From Chitinophagaceae bacterium (lineage in GTDB: Bacteria > Bacteroidota > Bacteroidia > Chitinophagales > Chitinophagaceae), in assembly GCA_947455605.1 (NCBI GenBank), contig CANGOX010000004.1, positions 32,216 through 96,215 on the forward strand: 64,000 bases of DNA, in the 5' to 3' direction. Positions 8,308-18,322 of this stretch are shown one piece after another. The position numbers were made by a program, and so were the translations under genes. Positions within the stretch are counted from its first letter, which is position 1. The number at the start of each line of letters is the position of its first letter. The notes under the pieces are model-generated. The model was not told the DNA's origin, did not search any database, and was given only the letters and a program-made list of their open reading frames with translations.

Positions 8308-9702
8308 TTATATCTTAACTAATTTCCATTTTCCTTTCTTAAAGAGGATCACACTGGTAATGGTAACCATCGATTGTGCGATGATGATGGCAATGAAAAC
8401 ACCGGTGGGTCCCATGTGTAATACATTGGCCAGCACATAAGCGAGCGGTATCTGAAATGCCCAGAACCAGAACAGGTTGATCCAGGTAGGAGTTTTACTG
8501 TCACCCGCACCATTGAACGCATTGATCATGACCATGCCCACACCATAGAAAATATAACCCATACTAATGATCCGCAAAGCGATCACACCGGTCTTCACTA
8601 CTTCGGCATCTGTATTGATCAGTTTCACAAAAAATTCAGCACTGCTAACAAACACCAGAGATACAACAGCCATAAAAATGGCATTGTATTTTGCCGTTAG
8701 CCATACAGATCTTTCAGCCCGTTCGGGTAGTTTGGCACCCAGGTTTTGTCCTACCAGTGTTGCCGCCGCATTGCTCAATCCCCAGGCGGGCATCAGGAAG
8801 AAGATCAATAAACGGATAGCGATCGTATAGCCCGCAACTGCATTACTGCCCGAGGAAGAAATGATCCTCGACATAGCTATCCAGCTGGCTGAAGATACCA
8901 GAAATTGCATGGTAGCCGTAGATGCAATACTGAAGATGGATTTCAGCAATACAGGATCCGGTATAAAATGCTGCAGGTGAATTCTGATAATTCCTTTGCC
9001 TTTGAACAGGTGGTATACCTGGTAGCAAACACCAATACCTCTTCCGGTGGTAGTTGCCATGGCCGCCCCTGGCAAACCATAATAATGGATCAGTACCGGG
9101 CAAAGAATGATATTGCAGATATTGGCCAACCACAAACTGCGCATGGCGATCGTAGCATCTCCCGCACCACGAAAAACACCATTGATCAGGAACAATAACA
9201 TGATCACCACATTACCCGTAAGCATAATGCGGGTATATTCCGTTCCCAGCCGGATCACTTCTTTACTGGCACCCATCAGCTCCAGCAATTCTCCCGAGAA
9301 AAAGAAACCGGTAATGCTGATCAGAATGGTTACCATAAAAGAAAGGATAGCTGCCTGCGCACCGGCTTTGGCTGCCCCATCAGGATTTTTTTCTCCCACG
9401 CGTCTTGCCACCATGGCACTGGCTGCCATGCTTAAGCCAATGGCCACTGAATATACAATGGCGAGAAAAGATTCTGTTAAGCCCACGGTTGCCGCAGCAT
9501 TAGGGCCGAGTTTGCCAACGAAGAAAATATCCACTACGGCAAAAACAGATTCCATACACATTTCCAGAATCATGGGAATAGCCAGCATAAAAATGGCTTT
9601 CCGTATACTGCCCGTGGTAAAATCCTGGTGCTCGCTCCTGAGCGATTCTTTGAGATAGGTCCAGATAGTTTTATTGCCCTTATGATTTGTATAAGTAGTC
9701 AT
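8308..9702 (-). CDS. MATE family efflux transporter
   Basis: The 464-aa protein has about 12 hydrophobic segments in two halves and the MATE signatures: IPMILEMCMESVFAVVDIFFVGKLG near residue 40, VGLTESFLAIVYSVAIGLSMAASAMVARRVGEKNPDGAAKAG, and in the second half GLSNAAATLVGQNLGAKLPERAERS. MATE proteins export cationic drugs or metabolites using Na+ or H+ gradients across the inner membrane. No regulator lies next to it. The substrate is not predictable from sequence. Confidence 0.93.
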   Translation of the reverse strand: MTTYTNHKGNKTIWTYLKESLRSEHQDFTTGSIRKAIFMLAIPMILEMCMESVFAVVDIFFVGKLGPNAAATVGLTESFLAIVYSVAIGLSMAASAMVARRVGEKNPDGAAKAGAQAAILSFMVTILISITGFFFSGELLELMGASKEVIRLGTEYTRIMLTGNVVIMLLFLINGVFRGAGDATIAMRSLWLANICNIILCPVLIHYYGLPGAAMATTTGRGIGVCYQVYHLFKGKGIIRIHLQHFIPDPVLLKSIFSIASTATMQFLVSSASWIAMSRIISSSGSNAVAGYTIAIRLLIFFLMPAWGLSNAAATLVGQNLGAKLPERAERSVWLTAKYNAIFMAVVSLVFVSSAEFFVKLINTDAEVVKTGVIALRIISMGYIFYGVGMVMINAFNGAGDSKTPTWINLFWFWAFQIPLAYVLANVLHMGPTGVFIAIIIAQSMVTITSVILFKKGKWKLVKI

Positions 9703-10021
9703 TACAAGAATTTAGTATTGATAATAGGATTGCGTTAAAATCGTTAAAGGGGATTAAAAAAGTAAATAAAAGGGGTACACTACCTCTTTAACTGCTTTAA
9801 CTAAAATGATCTACAACAACGTAGTTGCTGCATTGCTCTGTGGAGGTGGAGCTTATCTTACAAAAAGACTAAGCTCTGCTTAGTAGTTCATGGGCGAAAA
9901 GTTGGTAAAAAGATGCTGCCGTTATTTTAGGTGGTTCCGGCTTGCAGGATCGAAAATAGGAAAATGCTTCGGAAAACAAAGCAAGTAAGTATGAAAATGG
10001 ATAAGTGGTTGTTGGGAGAGA
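9703..10021. other. intergenic stretch, no convincing gene
   Basis: These 319 bases lie upstream of the MATE gene and downstream of the FIST gene, both on the minus strand. They hold a 25-codon frame from ATG 9806 and a short inverted CTAC/GTAG motif at about 9811-9824, which I do not consider sufficient for a call. No hairpin terminator is evident. Confidence 0.5.
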
Positions 10022-11164
10022 CTAAAACTCTGAAAATGTAGTGATCGTCATGGTCTGGTTATGCAGTTCGCATTTATTGTCCAGACTAAAAGGAGATAAT
10101 TCTCCATAAGAATAGAAACCGGTCATTGCCGTTTTCGGTCCATAAATATTCCTGGCAGCTTTTACTTCTTCGATGGTCCGATCCTGAAGGATGAGCTTAC
10201 GCCCTACACAACTGATCAGTATGGCCAGTTCGGGAGATTTTTTCTTGCCTTCGTGCAAAGAAAGTCTTGCTGCAACTGAAGAACCATTGATGATCCGGTT
10301 GAAATTGGCTTTCATCAGCCTAACCTTACTTCCCTGGGGTAGGTTTCCGGCAAAAGTCATGCTCTTCTCTTCTTCATTGATAGAAAGGATCGTTCTCACG
10401 GGTTTATTCTCAGAATCTTCAACACGCATACTTAAAGGGAAGAAGAGAGCAGACCCGGGAAGATCATTTACATATGGCCCCAGGTATTCTTTGTAGAGAT
10501 CGAGGGCATTACGGCCATCGAGTTCGTAAAGCACATTTTTTTCTGAACGGGTGATCAGTTTTTCGGTACCAAATTCATCCCATCCACCAAAAGAGCTGTG
10601 GCTGATCTGTAAACGGGTACCATAAAAACCGATGGCTACTACATTACCTTCTTCCGGAACAGCGTCCAGTCCTACCTGAGTTTTCATAAAACGATCTGCA
10701 TCCCCGGCCAGCCCGCCGCTGATCGGGATCTGTTTTCGGTTGGCGGCATTAAGGCCGCTTACCAGTTCGCTTCCATTAGAGAAACTGCTTTCTGAGATCA
10801 CAAAGATGGTTACCAGATCATCTGCATCCAGTTCTTTCATCAGCGATTTACCGGTTTCATAGCTGTTGGTCTCTTTATTAACTTTTATTCCGGCACAACG
10901 AACGGAGGAATGGTCAAACTGAACTGCCATCACTGATACGCTGTTATCAAACACACCCTCATCCATGATCTCGCCCGATGTGGAGCAGGATACTATACGG
11001 GCATTGGGAAATTCTGAGCGGGTATGACCGAATACTTCGGGCTTTGTTACTATGGCTCCGGCGCCAAACATAAAAACCAGCTGGCAGGTAGCATTATCAA
11101 ACCCTTCGGATTGCTCCCGGGTTTTCCATTTGTCCTGAATATAATGGTGCTGTGATGTTTTCAT
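10022..11164 (-). CDS. FIST domain sensory protein
   Basis: I start at ATG 11164 (MKTSQHHYIQDKW), since the upstream in-frame sequence is proline-rich and unlike the family; this gives 380 aa. The protein fits the FIST_N + FIST_C pair: LVFMFGAGAIV, SCSTSGEI (about residue 65), ISGGLAGDADRF near 145, and in the C-terminal half ALDLYKEYLG, GFYSYGELSPF near the end. FIST domains are proposed to bind small ligands such as amino acids and are often fused or adjacent to signalling modules; here the protein is stand-alone with no kinase nearby. Confidence 0.87.
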   Translation of the reverse strand: MKTSQHHYIQDKWKTREQSEGFDNATCQLVFMFGAGAIVTKPEVFGHTRSEFPNARIVSCSTSGEIMDEGVFDNSVSVMAVQFDHSSVRCAGIKVNKETNSYETGKSLMKELDADDLVTIFVISESSFSNGSELVSGLNAANRKQIPISGGLAGDADRFMKTQVGLDAVPEEGNVVAIGFYGTRLQISHSSFGGWDEFGTEKLITRSEKNVLYELDGRNALDLYKEYLGPYVNDLPGSALFFPLSMRVEDSENKPVRTILSINEEEKSMTFAGNLPQGSKVRLMKANFNRIINGSSVAARLSLHEGKKKSPELAILISCVGRKLILQDRTIEEVKAARNIYGPKTAMTGFYSYGELSPFSLDNKCELHNQTMTITTFSEF

Positions 11165-11439
11165 GTATGGGATCGAAGAGAAATAGGGCGGCAAGATAGA
11201 CAATCTGAAGAATTTTAGGGGCCGAAATGGCAAAAACAGGCCCGGATCCCCTTTCCCAAGGGGTAACAAAGCGACACCCAATGTTTGAAAGGACAGTAAA
11301 CAGGGGTAACCAGAACTTTCGGTGAACCAATCGCAGAAAGCTTTGTTTTCAGGGAAACGTGCAGGTTGGTTTTAACGTATCTTATCTAAATACATATCCT
11401 ATCAAATCTCTTTGTAAATATATCAACTGGTTTCATGGG

Positions 11440-14400
11440 ATGAAAAAGGTCTATAATACCCCAAGATGTTTTGTAAACATATATTGGCCTGTCTTATTGA
11501 TGTGCACGTTGCCGGCTCTTCCGTTTCACTCATTTGCGCAGATCAATGGTGGGATTATTGGAAAGAGTCAATGTGTTACTTCGGGAGGAACACCTTCGGC
11601 TTTTACATCAATACGGGATGCAACCAGTGGTACTATTTCCTGGCAAAGTGCAACCAATAGCAGTTTCACTTCTGGTGTAGTAACCATTGGCGGGGCTAGT
11701 TCCCAAACATATACTGAAGGAGCTGTTGCAGCAGATAAGTTTTACAGACGTGTGCTAACGAGTGGTGCTACAACTGTATATAGTAATGTTATCAAAGTTT
11801 CAGTAGTGGGAACTAAAACAGACCCAAGTTTTACACCTACGATATTGGCACTGCCTGAAATCTGTCAGCAAACAACTACTTTTTCGGTAGGCTATACCAC
11901 CACAAATGTGCCAGATAAATATTCAATCTTCTGGGATGCAACTGCAAATGCGGAAGGTTTTGTTGATGCAGTAGACGCTACGCTTGGCGTAACACCAGGT
12001 ACGCTTAATGTGGCAGTTCCATCAGGTGCATCAGCCAATACCTATAATGGAACACTGGTTGCCTTCATATCCGGCTCAGGATGTACTACCTCTAATATTT
12101 CGGCAGTTAAAGTAAACTCTTTACCAAACATTTCTATAACAGCACCTACAGCCATCTGTTCGCCCGGCACTATTGATATTACAGCGCTGGCAGTTACATC
12201 TGGCAGCAGCCCAACTTCGGGTATGAATTATACGCAATGGAATAATGCATCGGCTACTTCCTCATTAACAAATGCATCGTCTATAACGGTTACGGGAGTA
12301 TATTATATCAAAGGAACGATCTCCACAACGGGATGTGCTGTAACCAAACCCGTAACCGCAACCATTAATCCTTTACCAACGGTTGTGGTATCTGCGCAGG
12401 TTGCATGTACCCCGGGTACTATCGATCTTACAAGTCCGTCTATTACATCATCCGGGAGTACGGCTAATTTATCTTACACGCAATGGAACAATGCAACGGC
12501 TACTTCCTCATTAACCAATGCTGCTGCCATTACGGCTACCGGTGTATATTATATCAAGGGAACGATCGCTGCCACAAGTTGTTCAGTTACCAAACCCGTT
12601 ACGGCTACCATTAATACATCGCCAACGGTTACTATATCGCCACCTTCGGCCATCTGTTTGCCGGGTACTATCGATCTTACAAGTCCGTCAATTACATCAG
12701 CCGGCAGTACGGCAAACTTATCATACACACAATGGAACAATGCATCAGCTACTTCTTCATTGGTAAATGCCAATGCCATTACCGTTACCGGTGTGTATTA
12801 TATTAAGGGAACCATTGCTGCAACAGGTTGTGCGGTTACCAAATCTGTAACAGCAACCATCAATTCATTACCAACAGTTGTGATAACAACACCTTCAGTT
12901 ATTTGTGCACCAGGCAGCATCGATCTCACAAACCCTTTGATCACTTCTACAGGAAGTACGGCCAATCTTTCCTACACACAATGGAATAATGCATCAGCTA
13001 CTTCTTCCTTAAGCAATGCGAATGCTGTAACAGCTACCGGTGTGTATTATATCAAAGGAACCATACCTGCCACAGGTTGCGGGGTAGTAAAACAGGTTAC
13101 CGTTACCGTGAACCCGATACCAACGGTTGTGATAAGCTCACCTGCGTCCATCTGTTCACCAGGCAGCATTGATCTCACAAATCCATCAATCACTTCAGCA
13201 GGGAGCACGGCCAATCTCTCCTACACACAATGGAATAATACATCGGCTACTTCTTCCTTAAGCAATGCGAATGCTGTAACAGCCACCGGTGTATATTTTA
13301 TCAAAGGAACCATACCTGCCACAGGTTGCGGGGTAGTGAAACCGGTTACGGTTACCGTTAACACATCACCCAACATGATCATTACCAACCCAACGGTTGT
13401 GTGTGCACCGTTAACGATCAATCTAACAGCAGCATCAGTTACAAACGGCAGTACGCCAGGGTTAGCCTATACATACTGGTCCAACGCAGCTAATACCAAT
13501 CCTGTTTCAACGCCATCCTCGGTAAATACTTCGGGTGTATATTATATTAAAGGAACCATCCCGGCAACCGGTTGTGCCGTTTCGCAACCGGTAACCGTTA
13601 CTGTTAACCCGCAACCTAATGGCATACTTCAGAACCCTTCTGTAAATTATATATGTAATGGTTCTTCATTGCTGTTGAATGCTGCAAATGCCTTTGCCTA
13701 TCAATGGTACCGGGATGGACAACCCATAAGTGGTGCTGTTGCAGACAACTATTCGGCAACGGTTGGCGGTGATTATACCGTAAGATTTGTTTCGCAAGAG
13801 GGATGTATAAAAGATGCAGTCAATACCATTACCCTGAACCTGCTTTCCAAACCTGTTTTACAATACAAATTAAGCAGCAGCTGTGCGGGGTCTCCCATCA
13901 GTTTTACCAATGGATCGGTCATCACATCTTCGGGCAATATCAACTGGCAATGGGATTTTGGAGAGGGCGGTGTTTCAACTATCGCATCGCCCGTATATAC
14001 TTATGCCAATGGAGGTAATTATAGCATAACGCTTACAGCCAACAATACTTCCTGCAGTACCCTTACCGAAAAAACAATCGTACCATTCACGATTGAGTCG
14101 CCAAGGATACCCACAAGGTATGCTGATGTAATTGCGGTAGGTGGTGTGCCCATTCAACTCACTTCGAGAAATGCCGGTAATGTATATCTATGGCAGCCTT
14201 CAACCGGATTGAATAATGCCGCCATGCAATTTCCTACAGCAACCCTGGATAAAGATCTGGAATATACCATCACTATCAACTCCAATGCAGGCTGTATGGT
14301 TACCGATACTGTATTGGTGAAAGTGGCTCTAGATGGGTTTATTTATGTGGGTCAGGGTTTTACACCCAATGGTGATGGGATGAACGACAGGTGCTATCCG

Positions 14401-14616
14401 ATAACGGCAGGCATTCGTTCGCTCACCTATTTTAAAATATTCAACCGTTGGGGCAACCTGGTATTTCAAACCAATGATGCAACACCTCAAAACGGTTGGG
14501 ATGGAAAGTATAACGGCAAGATACAACCTGCAGGAACCTACCAGTGGGTGGCAGAAGCCATTGATGGTAGCGGTAATATTATTAAACGAACAGGCGCTGT
14601 TTTATTAATCAACTGA
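11440..14616 (+). CDS. large T9SS type B secreted protein with tandem repeats and PKD domain
   Basis: I choose ATG 11440 because it opens a signal peptide (MKKVYNTPRCF...FHSFAQ); the 1058-aa protein then has an N-terminal beta-rich region, six repeats of 83 aa (about residues 233-730), a PKD-like domain (WQWDFGEGG...YTYANGGNYSITL, about 835-870), and a C-terminal gliding-motility-associated sorting domain with FTPNGDGMND, FNRWGNLVF, GWDGKYNGK and GTYQWV. That last domain is the type B signal for export through the type IX secretion system. Its stop overlaps the start of the PorP/SprF gene. It is probably a cell-surface adhesin; the ligand is unknown. Confidence 0.9.
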   Translation: MKKVYNTPRCFVNIYWPVLLMCTLPALPFHSFAQINGGIIGKSQCVTSGGTPSAFTSIRDATSGTISWQSATNSSFTSGVVTIGGASSQTYTEGAVAADKFYRRVLTSGATTVYSNVIKVSVVGTKTDPSFTPTILALPEICQQTTTFSVGYTTTNVPDKYSIFWDATANAEGFVDAVDATLGVTPGTLNVAVPSGASANTYNGTLVAFISGSGCTTSNISAVKVNSLPNISITAPTAICSPGTIDITALAVTSGSSPTSGMNYTQWNNASATSSLTNASSITVTGVYYIKGTISTTGCAVTKPVTATINPLPTVVVSAQVACTPGTIDLTSPSITSSGSTANLSYTQWNNATATSSLTNAAAITATGVYYIKGTIAATSCSVTKPVTATINTSPTVTISPPSAICLPGTIDLTSPSITSAGSTANLSYTQWNNASATSSLVNANAITVTGVYYIKGTIAATGCAVTKSVTATINSLPTVVITTPSVICAPGSIDLTNPLITSTGSTANLSYTQWNNASATSSLSNANAVTATGVYYIKGTIPATGCGVVKQVTVTVNPIPTVVISSPASICSPGSIDLTNPSITSAGSTANLSYTQWNNTSATSSLSNANAVTATGVYFIKGTIPATGCGVVKPVTVTVNTSPNMIITNPTVVCAPLTINLTAASVTNGSTPGLAYTYWSNAANTNPVSTPSSVNTSGVYYIKGTIPATGCAVSQPVTVTVNPQPNGILQNPSVNYICNGSSLLLNAANAFAYQWYRDGQPISGAVADNYSATVGGDYTVRFVSQEGCIKDAVNTITLNLLSKPVLQYKLSSSCAGSPISFTNGSVITSSGNINWQWDFGEGGVSTIASPVYTYANGGNYSITLTANNTSCSTLTEKTIVPFTIESPRIPTRYADVIAVGGVPIQLTSRNAGNVYLWQPSTGLNNAAMQFPTATLDKDLEYTITINSNAGCMVTDTVLVKVALDGFIYVGQGFTPNGDGMNDRCYPITAGIRSLTYFKIFNRWGNLVFQTNDATPQNGWDGKYNGKIQPAGTYQWVAEAIDGSGNIIKRTGAVLLIN
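12136..13629 (+). repeat. six tandem 249-bp repeats inside the T9SS protein gene
   Basis: Units start at 12136, 12385, 12634, 12883, 13132 and 13381, each exactly 249 bases apart, and each encodes an 83-aa module with the order C-x-PG-T/S-ID, YTQWNNASATSSL, GVYYIKGTI and ATGC. Units 2-5 are very similar in DNA sequence; the sixth is the most diverged. Each module has a pair of cysteines that could form a disulfide. Confidence 0.93.
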
Positions 14617-15638
14617 TGTACCGAATGAAGAAAGGGTTCTGTCATATTATTATTGGTGTGGTTCTCGTTTGCACAGGCTTTCCAAAAGCTCATGCACAGG
14701 ACCCGCATTTTTCTCAATACTTCAGTTCTCCCTTAACTTTCAATCCTGCGTTTGCCGGGTATTTCGACGGAACAAATCGCTTTGCAGTAAACATCCGCAA
14801 TCAATCCGTTAACGGCGGTGATCCTTATATTACCGGAACCTTTTCTTTTGATACAAAGATCCTGAAGAACTCGATCGGCAGCAATGACCGCTGGGGCTTA
14901 GGAATTCATGCTTTGTACGACCAGTCATCTGGCGGTATTTATAAGAACACATATCTCAGTTTATCAACTTCATTTAATAAAGGTCTGGATGCAGAAGGTG
15001 ATCAGAGTATTGGTATCGGTTTGCAGGCAAGTTTTGCAACTAACCGCGTCGACTTCAATAATCTTTCTTTCAACAGCCAGTTCAATGGCAGCGGTTTTGA
15101 TCTGAGCATACCCAGTGGTGAATCAGTAAACAACCGTTCTGTTTCTTATGTGGATCTAAATGCCGGACTATTGTATAATTATAAAGATGACCTTGGTAAC
15201 CAGTTTTCTTTTGGTGCGGGGTTGTTTCATATACTGAGTCCCAAACTCAGTTTTTTCAGTAATGCCAATCCTGTATTATCGCCCAGGTATACCTTACATG
15301 CCGGTGCTGCTTTCCCGATAGGTGAGCAGGATAATTTTTTTATCAGTGCACATTTTATGGAACAGAATGGTGCAACAGAATCTGTGATCGGTGGAGCCTA
15401 TGGATTGGGTATCGGAGCAACCGATCTGACTCTTTATTTGGGATCCTGGTTCCGGATCAACGATGCGATCTATCCCTATATAGGATTACAAACTCCGGCC
15501 TACCAGTTAGGACTCAGTTACGATATCATCAAACCCGATCTCAGCCGGGTAAACCGTTTTAGTGGAAGCAGTGAGCTCTCCTTTATTTATTTCTTTAATA
15601 AAGACAGGAAGAAGAAGGGGATACCGTGCTTTTTTTAG
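14616..15638 (+). CDS. PorP/SprF family type IX secretion membrane protein
   Basis: The start ATG at 14616 shares a base with the preceding TGA (TGATG), implying translational coupling to the T9SS substrate; an ATG at 14625 is an alternative. The 340-aa product has a signal peptide ending AHAQ and the diagnostic opening QDPHFSQYFSSPLTFNPAFAGYFDG of the PorP/SprF family, followed by repeated beta strands of an outer-membrane barrel. Members are commonly encoded right after a type B sorting-domain protein and are thought to help secrete or anchor it, which matches this arrangement. Confidence 0.93.
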   Translation: MYRMKKGFCHIIIGVVLVCTGFPKAHAQDPHFSQYFSSPLTFNPAFAGYFDGTNRFAVNIRNQSVNGGDPYITGTFSFDTKILKNSIGSNDRWGLGIHALYDQSSGGIYKNTYLSLSTSFNKGLDAEGDQSIGIGLQASFATNRVDFNNLSFNSQFNGSGFDLSIPSGESVNNRSVSYVDLNAGLLYNYKDDLGNQFSFGAGLFHILSPKLSFFSNANPVLSPRYTLHAGAAFPIGEQDNFFISAHFMEQNGATESVIGGAYGLGIGATDLTLYLGSWFRINDAIYPYIGLQTPAYQLGLSYDIIKPDLSRVNRFSGSSELSFIYFFNKDRKKKGIPCFF

Positions 15639-15703
15639 AGAAGTTAAAGTAGTGAAGACACCCTTCTAACTACTTTAACCCTTTTAACCACTTTAACCAA
15701 TTA

Positions 15704-15994
15704 CTACAAGGTAATCACACTATTGCTGCCACCATAAACATTGGCGTTCAGACCATCTGCTTCGGGCTCGTTCAGCCACTCGTTTGCGTTTACCAGGTAT
15801 TTGAATTCGTGCTGTGAATTTTTAGGTAAGGATACATCACAGGTAAAACTGCCGTCTTTTTTCTTGCTCATCACAACTGAATTTTCCCAATCGCTGTTCA
15901 GTCCCAATATCTCAACAGTTTCTGCATTTTCACCGGCAAAGGAGAATTTTACTTTACAATAGTCTTTTGTCTTGAAATAGGTTTTCTGTATCAT
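15704..15994 (-). CDS. small glycogen-binding (CBM48/isoamylase early-set) domain protein
   Basis: I start at ATG 15994 (MIQKTYFKTKDYCKVKF), which gives 96 aa and excludes an upstream hydrophobic stretch read only by extending to 16090. The sequence VKFSFAGENAETVEILGLNSDWENS...MSKKKDGSFTCDVSLPKNSQHEFKYLVN and NEWLNEPEAD is typical of the AMPK-beta-like glycogen-binding domain, usually part of larger glycogen enzymes. As a stand-alone domain it may bind glycogen or a partner enzyme. No glycogen genes are adjacent. Confidence 0.8.
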   Translation of the reverse strand: MIQKTYFKTKDYCKVKFSFAGENAETVEILGLNSDWENSVVMSKKKDGSFTCDVSLPKNSQHEFKYLVNANEWLNEPEADGLNANVYGGSNSVITL

Positions 15995-16355
15995 TTTTGA
16001 TTTATTTCTATTCTTTAATACGTTTTTCAGCAAAAAGTAACCCTCAATAAAGCTTATGACTGTTAGGATTTTAAACATTTGATAAATCATAATATAAAAT
16101 CTGTTCCTCTCACCCTATCGGGATATCGTGCTCAGGTTCCTTAAAACGGCTGGAGATGGTGGTCTATTCAATTCTTAACACCAAGGATACACTTCAATTT
16201 CCTGTTCTTTATTATAGCTATGGCTTTCATTTTGATGCATAACTGTATTGACCATTGGTCACAAATAATAATGGGTTAACCAGCTTAGATTTATCTTGAT
16301 GAGGAAATCTGTAGCTTTATATCGGCCCTGAAAACCATCAAATAAACAAACAAGT

Positions 16356-16877
16356 ATGAAAAAAATGAATCTCATTAAAGGCGCATTCTTATCATTGAGT
16401 ATGCTGCTGATCTCAACGGTAAGCTTTTCACAGGCTAGTCCGGCCGCAACCGCAACCGGTAAAATTGGTGAAGCAAACATTACCATTACTTACAACGGCC
16501 CTTCTGTAAAAGGAAGACAGATCTGGGGCGGATTAGTTCCATTTGATAAAGTATGGAGAGCCGGTGCCAACCAGGCTACTATCTTTATGACGGATAAGGA
16601 TATTAAAGTAGGCGGTAAAGCTTTACCTGCTGGTAAGTATAGTCTTTATGCATTAGTGGGTGAAAAAGAGTGGACCATCATCTTCAATTCACAAACCGGG
16701 CAATGGGGTATTAACAGAGACGGCACCACAACAGAAGATCCTGCAAAAGACGTGATCAGAGTAGCTGTTAAACCAAAAAAATCTGATGCCATGAATGAAA
16801 GATTGGTATACACCATCAATAACGGGGGATTTGTATTAAGCTGGGAAAATTTAGATGTTCCGGTTTCAATAAAATAA
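16356..16877 (+). CDS. DUF2911 exported protein
   Basis: The 173-aa product has a signal peptide (MKKMNLIKGAFLSLSMLLISTVSFSQ), then the DUF2911 core: ITITYNGPSVKGRQIWGGLVPFDKVWRAGANQATIF, followed by ALPAGKYSLYALVGEKEWTIIFNSQTGQWG. This family is widespread in Bacteroidota and of unknown function. It is followed at once by a strong terminator, so it is probably transcribed alone. Confidence 0.9.
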   Translation: MKKMNLIKGAFLSLSMLLISTVSFSQASPAATATGKIGEANITITYNGPSVKGRQIWGGLVPFDKVWRAGANQATIFMTDKDIKVGGKALPAGKYSLYALVGEKEWTIIFNSQTGQWGINRDGTTTEDPAKDVIRVAVKPKKSDAMNERLVYTINNGGFVLSWENLDVPVSIK

Positions 16878-16886
16878 TAGGTTAAG

Positions 16887-16928
16887 AAAAAAAGAAAGCC
16901 CTGATAGTTTTATCAGGGCTTTCTTTTT
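16887..16928 (+). terminator. intrinsic terminator after the DUF2911 gene
   Basis: Perfect 16-bp inverted repeat AAAGAAAGCCCTGATA (16891-16906) and its complement (16911-16926), separated by a GTTT loop and ending in T residues. The A/T flanks make it usable from both strands, so it also serves the convergent minus-strand gene ending at 16947. Confidence 0.92.
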
Positions 16929-16946
16929 TGCAAATCATTACAGTAT

Positions 16947-18110
16947 CTAATTGCAATGAAAACCGGCCGGCGGACAAGGTGCGGTTACTGTATATCCCCA
17001 TATTGGATAATTGGCTTCTATAATATTAATACCCAGTATAGAACAATTCACAGAAACATTAAGTCCAATGCCATACGTGCAGGATCCTGCTGAGGTAGAT
17101 TTTCCAACCCCTACTACTGCCGTTCCGCCTGCTGTACAGTTTACGCAGGCATTATATCCCAACGCTCCGGCACAAGCAGTAATACTACCCGTTGCCCAGC
17201 AAGAACCACCACAACAGGTTATATTATAACCGATATCAATACCGAGTGACAAGCTAAAGGTGAACAGGGTTACATTACCTCTGCAGGTCCGTGTCCAGTT
17301 AGACCAGGTTGGGCACCAGTAAGTGATGTTCACATTGTAATCGTAAGAAGCCTTCCATTCTTTATTAAAATCTCCCGAAGCCAAAGGTTTGCTGCACAGG
17401 TCAGATAAACCGGCTTTAATTGTATCAGAGATAACACTACCGAGAGCTGTGGGAATAGCCAGCAGCCATTCAGTAGTTCGGGATGCGGTAACGCTAGCGG
17501 CATACCCCAAAATTTTTGAGTCGGTTACCGGAGATACTTTTTTATAAGTTCCATTAACTCTCAGATCTAAGCCGGTTTTCTTAAAGAGTGATACCCAACT
17601 GTTCAGTGATTGGTTACTAACCGTTAACCCCGCTTTACTGAATTGGTTGATCGCTTCTTTTGTTATCTGATCCCATTGTTCTGTTAGTTTCAGTCTCTCA
17701 AAGGTCTTTGCTATGGATAGCCGGCTTTCATATTCTTTTTCCAGTTCTATATATTGACTTACAATCTGAGCGGAATAACTGATACCTAAAATCCGTTCAC
17801 TGGTTAACCGTCTGTCTACAAGGTATTTTGCGTCAACCTTTTTGCCAATCAATTGTGCAACAACCCCTATAGTAGAATCGTTGATCGGAAGAGCCCTGAT
17901 GGAAAACTGTGTTGCCTTCTGAATTGCCTTAGGCCTCGAAAGCATTTGTGTGCGGAGGTTTGCCTTAACATCTTTGACAGGTTGCTTGTCAACGAAACTG
18001 AAATTCAATTTGGTTCCGATCTTAGATAAATCGGGGTTCTGGGCATTTGCTGTTAAGCATACCAGCATCAGTAAGAAACTGATACCGGTTAGTTTGATTC
18101 GGTTTTTCAT
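16947..18110 (-). CDS. exported cysteine-rich protein of unknown family
   Basis: The 387-aa product has a signal peptide ending ANAQ (residue 24). The N-terminal two thirds are helical and charged; the C-terminal third (from about residue 240) holds 13 cysteines, including TCCGGSCWATG and a CVNC pair, in a Gly/Ser/Thr-rich beta background. This implies a disulfide-bonded or metal-binding extracytoplasmic domain. I do not recognise the family. It has its own terminator-bearing neighbours on both sides and seems to be a single gene. Confidence 0.75.
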   Translation of the reverse strand: MKNRIKLTGISFLLMLVCLTANAQNPDLSKIGTKLNFSFVDKQPVKDVKANLRTQMLSRPKAIQKATQFSIRALPINDSTIGVVAQLIGKKVDAKYLVDRRLTSERILGISYSAQIVSQYIELEKEYESRLSIAKTFERLKLTEQWDQITKEAINQFSKAGLTVSNQSLNSWVSLFKKTGLDLRVNGTYKKVSPVTDSKILGYAASVTASRTTEWLLAIPTALGSVISDTIKAGLSDLCSKPLASGDFNKEWKASYDYNVNITYWCPTWSNWTRTCRGNVTLFTFSLSLGIDIGYNITCCGGSCWATGSITACAGALGYNACVNCTAGGTAVVGVGKSTSAGSCTYGIGLNVSVNCSILGINIIEANYPIWGYTVTAPCPPAGFHCN

Positions 18111-18271
18111 AATGTCTTAATTTTTTAATGATAGATCATTTCCTGAACAAACGTAAAAATGCAGTACATCAATTGGTAGGGGATTTTCCCCGTATTTTTA
18201 TTGCCAAAAACCCCGTTGGTATTGGTTTTGCGGCGATCATGCCTATGCTGTGGATTTCAGATAGGTGCATA

Positions 18272-18301
18272 AAAAAACCGATGGTTCAACATCGGTTTTT
18301 T
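18272..18301 (-). terminator. intrinsic terminator of the GH3 gene
   Basis: AAAAAACCGATG (18272-18283) pairs perfectly with CATCGGTTTTTT (18290-18301) across a six-base loop, 22 bases past the stop of the minus-strand GH3 gene. The A/T flanks allow use from either strand. Confidence 0.88.
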
Positions 18302-18322
18302 GTTATAGAAGGGTTTGATTCT

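Noticed and set aside
9806..9883. A 25-codon frame (MIYNNVVAALLCGGG...) and CTAC/GTAG motif upstream of the MATE gene
   Set aside because: Too short, no coding support and no regulator of the BlaI/MecI type nearby to give the motif meaning.
16130..16245. A plus-strand frame ending QFPVLYYSYGFHFDA
   Set aside because: No start with signal sequence and no recognised family; likely chance or very decayed.
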